From the NCBI RefSeq assembly GCF_044751345.1, contig NZ_JBIWXY010000001.1, positions 62,001-126,000 of the forward strand: a DNA stretch of 64,000 bases, in the 5' to 3' direction. The stretch is from Methylobacillus methanolivorans. GTDB lineage: Bacteria; Pseudomonadota; Gammaproteobacteria; Burkholderiales; Methylophilaceae. Below the pieces are notes generated by a model. It searched no databases, had not been told where the DNA came from, and saw nothing but the letters and a program-made list of their open reading frames with translations. This document shows, piece by piece, positions 59,879 through 64,000 of this stretch. The position numbers were made by a program, and so were the translations under genes. Numbering within the stretch: position 1 is the first letter of the stretch; the number at the start of each line of letters is the position of its first letter.

Positions 59879-59894
59879 CGGGATGTATATCCCG
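59879..59894. promoter_or_regulatory. Perfect palindrome downstream of the aldehyde dehydrogenase promoter
   Basis: CGGGAT and ATCCCG flank a 4-base centre GTAT. The site is about 10-25 bases after the predicted transcription start, a typical place for a repressor operator. It could also be a weak leader hairpin. No T tract follows. Confidence 0.4.
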
Positions 59895-59950
59895 AGATCA
59901 AATCGTGGCAGTTCTGCACAATCGTCAATAACTCTTGGAGGAGTGTAGTA

Positions 59951-61471
59951 ATGAGTCTTGATAGTTTGAAGGGTCTGGGTATTAAGGTCCCGTACAAAAA
60001 TAAGTATGACAACTACATTGGCGGCAAGTGGGTTGCGCCTGTAGACGGTCAATATTTCGATAATATCAGCCCGGTGACTGGCAAGGTATTTTGCCAGGTA
60101 GCACGTTCTAACGAAAAGGACGTTAATTTGGCACTGGATGCCGCGCATGCGGCCAAGGATGCTTGGGGCAAGAAGTCGGGTACTGAGCGCGCCAATATTC
60201 TGCTGAAGATCGCCGATGTGATGGAAGCTAATCTGGAGACCATTGCGATTGCCGAAACCATTGATAACGGCAAACCCCTGCGTGAAACCATGGCTGCCGA
60301 TATTCCACTGGCTATCGACCATTTCCGCTATTTTGCTAGCTGTATCCGTACGCAGGAGGGTGGTATTAGCGAGATTGATCACGAGACAGTGGCCTATCAT
60401 TTCCATGAGCCGCTAGGTGTGGTCGGTCAGATCATCCCCTGGAATTTCCCTATCCTGATGGCTGCCTGGAAGCTTGCACCTGCACTGGCTGCGGGTAATT
60501 GTATCGTCATGAAGCCTGCCGAGCAGACACCGGTTTCCATCCTAATCGTGATGGAACTGATTGGTCATTTGTTGCCTGATGGTGTACTTAACATCGTCAA
60601 TGGTCATGGTGTAGAGGCTGGCAAGGCGCTGGCAACTAGCCCACGTATCGCCAAGATCGCGTTTACTGGCTCGACTTCTGTAGGCCGTCTCATCATGCAG
60701 TATGCCAGCCAGAACTTGATCCCCGTGACGCTTGAACTGGGTGGCAAGTCTCCCAATATCTTCTTTGAAGATGTCATGGACAAGGATGATGCCTATTTCG
60801 ACAAGGCGCTTGAAGGCTTCACGTTGTTCGCCCTTAATCAGGGTGAAATCTGTACTTGCCCAAGCCGTGCGCTGATTCAGGAATCTATCTATGAGCAGTT
60901 CATTGAGCGTGCGCTCAAGCGAGTGAAGGCAATCAAGCAGGGGAGCCCATTGGATAAGTCCACCATGATTGGTGCACAGGCTTCGAGCGAGCAGGTTGAG
61001 ATCATCATGTCTTATATCAAGCTGGGCCTGGAGGAGGGCGCCGAGTTGCTGACTGGTGGCAAGTCCACCAAGCTGGCTGGCGACCTGAGCGAAGGCTATT
61101 ACATTGAGCCTACTGTGTTCAAGGGCCACAACAAGATGCGTATCTTCCAGGAAGAAATCTTTGGCCCTGTGCTTTCCGTCACTACATTCAAGGATGAGAA
61201 GGAAGCCTTGGAAATTGCCAATGACACCATGTATGGCCTGGGTGCTGGCTTATGGACACGTGATGGTAGCCGTGCATTCCGTGTTGGGCGTGCTATTCAG
61301 GCTGGTCGTGTCTGGACCAATTGTTACCACCTCTATCCTGCGCATGCTGCATTCGGTGGTTACAAGCAGTCCGGTATTGGTCGCGAAAACCATCGCATGA
61401 TGCTGGATCATTACCAGCAGACCAAGAACCTGCTAGTGAGCTACAGCCCGAATGCGCTGGGTTTCTTCTAG
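59951..61471 (+). CDS. exaC: NAD-dependent aldehyde dehydrogenase (ExaC/AcoD-type)
   Basis: A 506-residue aldehyde dehydrogenase of standard length. It starts with the ExaC/AcoD-like KNKYDNYIGGKWVAPVDG. It has WNFPILMAAWKLAPALAAGN, GSTSVGR (NAD site), the general base Glu262 in TLELGGKSPN, and the catalytic cysteine in NQGEICTCPSR (Cys301). It oxidises acetaldehyde or other small aldehydes in the cytoplasm. GGAGG precedes the ATG. The DUF779 gene follows, as in other bacteria with this enzyme. Confidence 0.93.
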   Translation: MSLDSLKGLGIKVPYKNKYDNYIGGKWVAPVDGQYFDNISPVTGKVFCQVARSNEKDVNLALDAAHAAKDAWGKKSGTERANILLKIADVMEANLETIAIAETIDNGKPLRETMAADIPLAIDHFRYFASCIRTQEGGISEIDHETVAYHFHEPLGVVGQIIPWNFPILMAAWKLAPALAAGNCIVMKPAEQTPVSILIVMELIGHLLPDGVLNIVNGHGVEAGKALATSPRIAKIAFTGSTSVGRLIMQYASQNLIPVTLELGGKSPNIFFEDVMDKDDAYFDKALEGFTLFALNQGEICTCPSRALIQESIYEQFIERALKRVKAIKQGSPLDKSTMIGAQASSEQVEIIMSYIKLGLEEGAELLTGGKSTKLAGDLSEGYYIEPTVFKGHNKMRIFQEEIFGPVLSVTTFKDEKEALEIANDTMYGLGAGLWTRDGSRAFRVGRAIQAGRVWTNCYHLYPAHAAFGGYKQSGIGRENHRMMLDHYQQTKNLLVSYSPNALGFF

Positions 61472-61493
61472 TAGAGTAGGCGCTTGAATCGAC

Positions 61494-61520
61494 GCCCGGA
61501 TTGAAGCAATCAATCCGGGC
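61494..61520 (+). terminator. Hairpin with weak U-tract after exaC
   Basis: An 11-bp perfect stem (GCCCGGATTGA / TCAATCCGGGC) with loop AGCAA, followed by GTTGTTGTTT. It lies between exaC and the DUF779 gene. It is probably a partial terminator that lowers expression of the second gene. Confidence 0.6.
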
Positions 61521-61568
61521 GTTGTTGTTTCTGCTTGCTTGATAAATTGTTGGTAGGAAGGAGATGGC

Positions 61569-61943
61569 ATGGCGACAAGTCGGATAGTGGCAACGCCTGC
61601 GGCGGCGGCATTGATTGATGAGCTACAGGCCAGGCATGGCAAGCTGATGTTTCATCAATCTGGTGGCTGTTGTGAGGGCAGTGCTCCCATGTGCTTGCAA
61701 GAGGGGGAATTCTTGCTGGGCAGTTCTGATGTCAAGGTGGGCATGGTGCATGGGGTGCCGTTTTACATGAACAAGACCCAGTTTGAATATTGGCAACACA
61801 CTCACCTGACGCTGGATGCGATCACTGGACACGGCGGCATGTTTTCGCTGGAGCAGGCGACGGGCAGGCATTTCCTTATCCGTTCGCGCTTATTCACGGA
61901 TGCAGAATTACAGGATCTGGAGCCTGTTGAGAACTGTGGATGA
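61569..61943 (+). CDS. DUF779 protein
   Basis: A 124-residue soluble protein of the DUF779 family. It has KLMFHQSGGCCEGSAPMC with Cys34, Cys35 and Cys42, then LLGSSDVKVGMVHGVPFYMN and FEYWQHTHLTLDAITGHGGM. The cysteine and histidine pattern suggests metal binding. The family regularly neighbours ExaC/AcoD aldehyde dehydrogenases, but its role is not established. GGAAGGAG lies before the ATG. Confidence 0.9.
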   Translation: MATSRIVATPAAAALIDELQARHGKLMFHQSGGCCEGSAPMCLQEGEFLLGSSDVKVGMVHGVPFYMNKTQFEYWQHTHLTLDAITGHGGMFSLEQATGRHFLIRSRLFTDAELQDLEPVENCG

Positions 61944-61993
61944 TCGACAGGCAGATCAGTTAATATGCCTGCCCATCTTTATTACCGTATGCC

Positions 61994-62602
61994 ATGAATG
62001 ATCCTCTGCTGCTGTGGGGTTTCCTGCAAACATCGTTGCTTGAAATAGCGTCTTTCGCGTTAGCGATCACCATGGTGCTGCTGAATATCCGGCAGTCGTC
62101 ATGGGCATGGCTATTTGCAATCGCTTCTGCCGGGTTATATGCCGTTGTTTTCTACGATGCCCGCATCTATGGCGATATGCTGTTGCAGTTCGTCTTCATT
62201 GCCGTGTCGCTATGGGGCGCTTACCAATGGCTGTTCGGCGGGCGCGATCATCAAGGTGTGACTGTGACACGCTTGTCTCGTCACGGTTGGCTGCTGGTGG
62301 CTGGTAGTTGGGTGGTTGTTTATGCCAGCGTTGCATTGTTCTTGCATCACTTCACGGATAGTGATGTCGTGCATATCGACGCTTTCCTGACAGCCGGAAG
62401 TTTGGTAGCGCAATGCCTGCTTACGCGCAAAATACTGGAAAACTGGCATATGTGGATATTGATAGATGGCCTGTACATTGCGCTCTACGCATACAAGCAG
62501 CTCTATTTGACAGCCTTGCTCTATGGCCTGTTCGTTGTGCTGGCCGTATTGGGCTTGCGGGCCTGGAAAAAGTCATGGTCATCGACTGTCGTTCTGCCAT
62601 GA
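61994..62602 (+). CDS. pnuC: Nicotinamide riboside transporter PnuC
   Basis: A 202-residue membrane protein with about seven helices. It has WAWLFAIASAGLYAVVFYDA, YGDMLLQFVFIAVSLWGAYQ and a repeated W-rich pattern in the second half (WHMWILIDGLYIALYAYKQL), typical of PnuC. It imports nicotinamide riboside for NAD synthesis. It overlaps the following kinase gene by 4 bases (ATGA), so uptake and phosphorylation are coupled. Confidence 0.93.
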   Translation: MNDPLLLWGFLQTSLLEIASFALAITMVLLNIRQSSWAWLFAIASAGLYAVVFYDARIYGDMLLQFVFIAVSLWGAYQWLFGGRDHQGVTVTRLSRHGWLLVAGSWVVVYASVALFLHHFTDSDVVHIDAFLTAGSLVAQCLLTRKILENWHMWILIDGLYIALYAYKQLYLTALLYGLFVVLAVLGLRAWKKSWSSTVVLP

Positions 62603-63141
62603 AAAATATGGTGCCGCGCATTGCTATTCTTGGGGCAGAATCCACTGGGAAATCTACCCTTGCCGAGGCACTGGCAGCGCATTACCGTACGGCCTGGGTG
62701 CCAGAATACCTGCGCGAGTTCGTCGAGACTTTCCAACGTACGCCACGTGCCGACGAGCAGTTTATGATTGCCACGACACAACGCCAGCGCGAGAAAGAGG
62801 CTGAGCGACATTCCAACCGCCTACTGTTCTGTGACACTACGCCGCTGATGACGATGGTGTATAGCGAACATTATTTTGGGCAGGCTGACACGGCGCTTGC
62901 GAGGCTGGCAGCGGCATATGACTATGCTGCGACCATTGTCACTGCGCCGACCATGCCATGGGTAGCTGATGGCATGCAGCGCGAATCCGACGAGGTGCGC
63001 CAGCAGGTGCATGCTCGGCTGATCCGCAAGCTGGAGGCCAGTGGCGTGACCTATCGGCTCGTCGATGGCAGTACCCAACAGCGCGTGATGCAAGTGGTGG
63101 ACTATCTGGCCTTGCACCTATGCACCGATGCCATGCGTTAA
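62599..63141 (+). CDS. NadR-type ribosylnicotinamide kinase / AAA ATP-binding protein
   Basis: A 180-residue P-loop protein. It starts MVPRIAILGAESTGKSTLAE and has VPEYLREFVETF, FMIATTQRQREKE and LLFCDTTPLMTMVYSE. It corresponds to the kinase domain of NadR without the HTH and adenylyltransferase domains. It would phosphorylate imported nicotinamide riboside to NMN. ATG 62599 overlaps the pnuC stop; the longer frame upstream lies inside pnuC and is not real. Confidence 0.9.
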   Translation: MKNMVPRIAILGAESTGKSTLAEALAAHYRTAWVPEYLREFVETFQRTPRADEQFMIATTQRQREKEAERHSNRLLFCDTTPLMTMVYSEHYFGQADTALARLAAAYDYAATIVTAPTMPWVADGMQRESDEVRQQVHARLIRKLEASGVTYRLVDGSTQQRVMQVVDYLALHLCTDAMR

Positions 63142-63157
63142 CCTTATACCCTGTGAA

Positions 63158-64000
63158 TCAGAAATCAATTTGCGCCGACACGCGGAATACGCGCGGTGCG
63201 CCTGGAATCATGTAGCCGCCGAAAGCACTGGATGCATCGCCCCAGTAGAACTTGTTGAACACATTGTCCACCCCCGCCCTAAAGGTAGTGGCTGTATTGC
63301 CAAGCTTGGCTGTATAGCGAGCCCCAAGGTTCAGCACATGATAGCCTTCGACCTTTTTGTTTAACGCAGCAATGTCGTTGCTGGGTGCGAAGTTTTTGCT
63401 GCTGGAGTAGAGCCAGGTTGCATTCAGCTTGAGCGCAGGCAAGCCAGGCCATGCGTATTCACTATATACCGCTGATTTGAATCTCGGCACATTGCCCACT
63501 TGCTTGCCTTCAATGCGTGCATCGTCTGTGCCTTCTGCTTTGGCCTGCAAGGCGGTGAAGCTGCCGCCCAGCATCCAGTCACGGGTCATGCGGCTTTGCG
63601 CGGCCAGTTCCAGGCCTCGGTTGATTTGCTTGCCTGCAACCACATAGGTAGGCGTAGCGTCCACATATTCATTATTACGCTTGATCTGGAAGATAGCTGC
63701 CGACAGGTTGATATCCTTGGTTGGCTCGGCTTTCACGCCAAGCTCCATTTGTCTGGACTTGCTGGGGTCCATGATGATCTCGGCATTCGTGGTGCCGGTA
63801 GGTGCCTCACCCCCAGGCTCCAGACCTTCTGCATAAGAGCCATAGAGTGCCACCGTGGGCTGGAGGCTGTAGACCAGCGCAACATTTGGCAAGATAAAGT
63901 TGTCATCGGTACTGCGTGTGGTGACCCCTGATGAATTGAACTGATCGCGCTTGAGTGCTACATAACGTACACCCGCGTGCAGCTTGAGCTGATCATTCAG
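63158..64000 (-). CDS. TonB-dependent siderophore-type receptor, C-terminal part (5' end outside window)
   Basis: The reading frame is open to the window edge, so about 280 C-terminal residues are visible. It has LKLHAGVRYVALKRDQF, LPNVALVYSLQPTVALYGSY, SRQMELGVKAEPTKDINLSA, INRGLELAAQS, and the end GVDNVFNKFYWG...PRVFRVSAQIDF with a terminal phenylalanine. This is the barrel of the FhuA/ferrichrome-like receptor group. It is convergent with the NAD-salvage genes, 16 bases apart. The ligand is not identifiable from the part seen; a siderophore is the default guess. Confidence 0.9.
   Translation of the reverse strand: MNDQLKLHAGVRYVALKRDQFNSSGVTTRSTDDNFILPNVALVYSLQPTVALYGSYAEGLEPGGEAPTGTTNAEIIMDPSKSRQMELGVKAEPTKDINLSAAIFQIKRNNEYVDATPTYVVAGKQINRGLELAAQSRMTRDWMLGGSFTALQAKAEGTDDARIEGKQVGNVPRFKSAVYSEYAWPGLPALKLNATWLYSSSKNFAPSNDIAALNKKVEGYHVLNLGARYTAKLGNTATTFRAGVDNVFNKFYWGDASSAFGGYMIPGAPRVFRVSAQIDF

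Noticed and set aside
40256..59950. Genomic island inserted at tRNA-Pro carrying the APE cluster
   Set aside because: No integrase, insertion sequence or second copy of the tRNA 3' end was found within the window, and composition does not change clearly at the tRNA. Kept only as a low-interest question.
59863..59950. Sigma-54 promoter for the aldehyde dehydrogenase gene
   Set aside because: TGGCAG...TGCA is present, but the spacing between GG and GC is 7 bases instead of 10.
1..64000. CRISPR arrays, insertion sequences, prophage or toxin-antitoxin genes
   Set aside because: No regularly spaced repeats, transposase motifs, phage structural genes or small overlapping toxin-antitoxin pairs were seen on either strand.

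Overview
The window looks like a chromosomal segment of a betaproteobacterium, most likely a methylotroph of the Methylophilaceae (Methylobacillus-like). The evidence is the block thrS-infC-rpmI-rplT-pheS-pheT-ihfA-merR-tRNA-Pro in its usual order, an exosortase-B (EpsH-type) exopolysaccharide locus of the kind described from Methylobacillus, and closely related PEP-CTERM proteins. The assignment rests on gene content and order, not on a database search.

Region 1 (1-31.6 kb) is an exopolysaccharide/exosortase region. After the tail of a TonB-dependent receptor come two paralogous PEP-CTERM proteins, a CPBP-type membrane protease, and a long plus-strand run epsL-epsB-epsD-epsE-epsF-epsG-epsH-epsI. 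This run supplies the outer-membrane protein, initiating sugar transferase, PpiC-like lipoprotein, export protein, chain-length regulator, kinase-like protein, exosortase and its partner. Glycosyltransferases, a Wzy-like polymerase, a secreted glycoside hydrolase, ugd, manC, a Wzx-like flippase and a pyruvyl transferase follow. The complete dTDP-rhamnose set rfbBACD (minus strand) and galE (plus strand) close the sugar supply. UDP-GlcA, GDP-Man, dTDP-Rha and UDP-Gal enzymes plus the pyruvyl transferase suggest an acidic heteropolysaccharide. Two more small PEP-CTERM proteins lie downstream behind a strong sigma-54-type promoter match, followed by a TIGR03790-family secreted protein. The stretch from about 4.0 to 25.75 kb is visibly richer in A+T than both flanks.

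Region 2 (32.7-41.2 kb) holds the housekeeping translation block and tRNA-Pro(GGG), ending with a class I methyltransferase gene. infC appears to start at a non-canonical AUA codon.

Region 3 (41.2-59.8 kb, minus strand) is a nearly complete aryl polyene (APE) pigment cluster in the order PPTase-apeC-D-E-F-G-H-I-J-[MIO ammonia-lyase]-apeK-L-M-N-O-P-Q-R. Beyond apeR lie a FabB-like ketosynthase and three small envelope proteins of unknown role. Most genes overlap by 1-50 bases, so translation is probably coupled. The embedded ammonia-lyase suggests that the aryl starter is made locally from an aromatic amino acid.

Region 4 (59.8-64 kb) has an ExaC/AcoD-type aldehyde dehydrogenase with its usual DUF779 neighbour, a nicotinamide riboside salvage pair (pnuC and a NadR-type kinase), and the 3' part of a second TonB-dependent receptor on the minus strand.

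I found no CRISPR array, insertion sequence, prophage or toxin-antitoxin pair. The least explained parts are the regulation of the PEP-CTERM genes, the kinase-like EpsG with an eroded P-loop, the CPBP protease beside the exosortase locus, and the uncharacterised envelope proteins at the end of the APE cluster.
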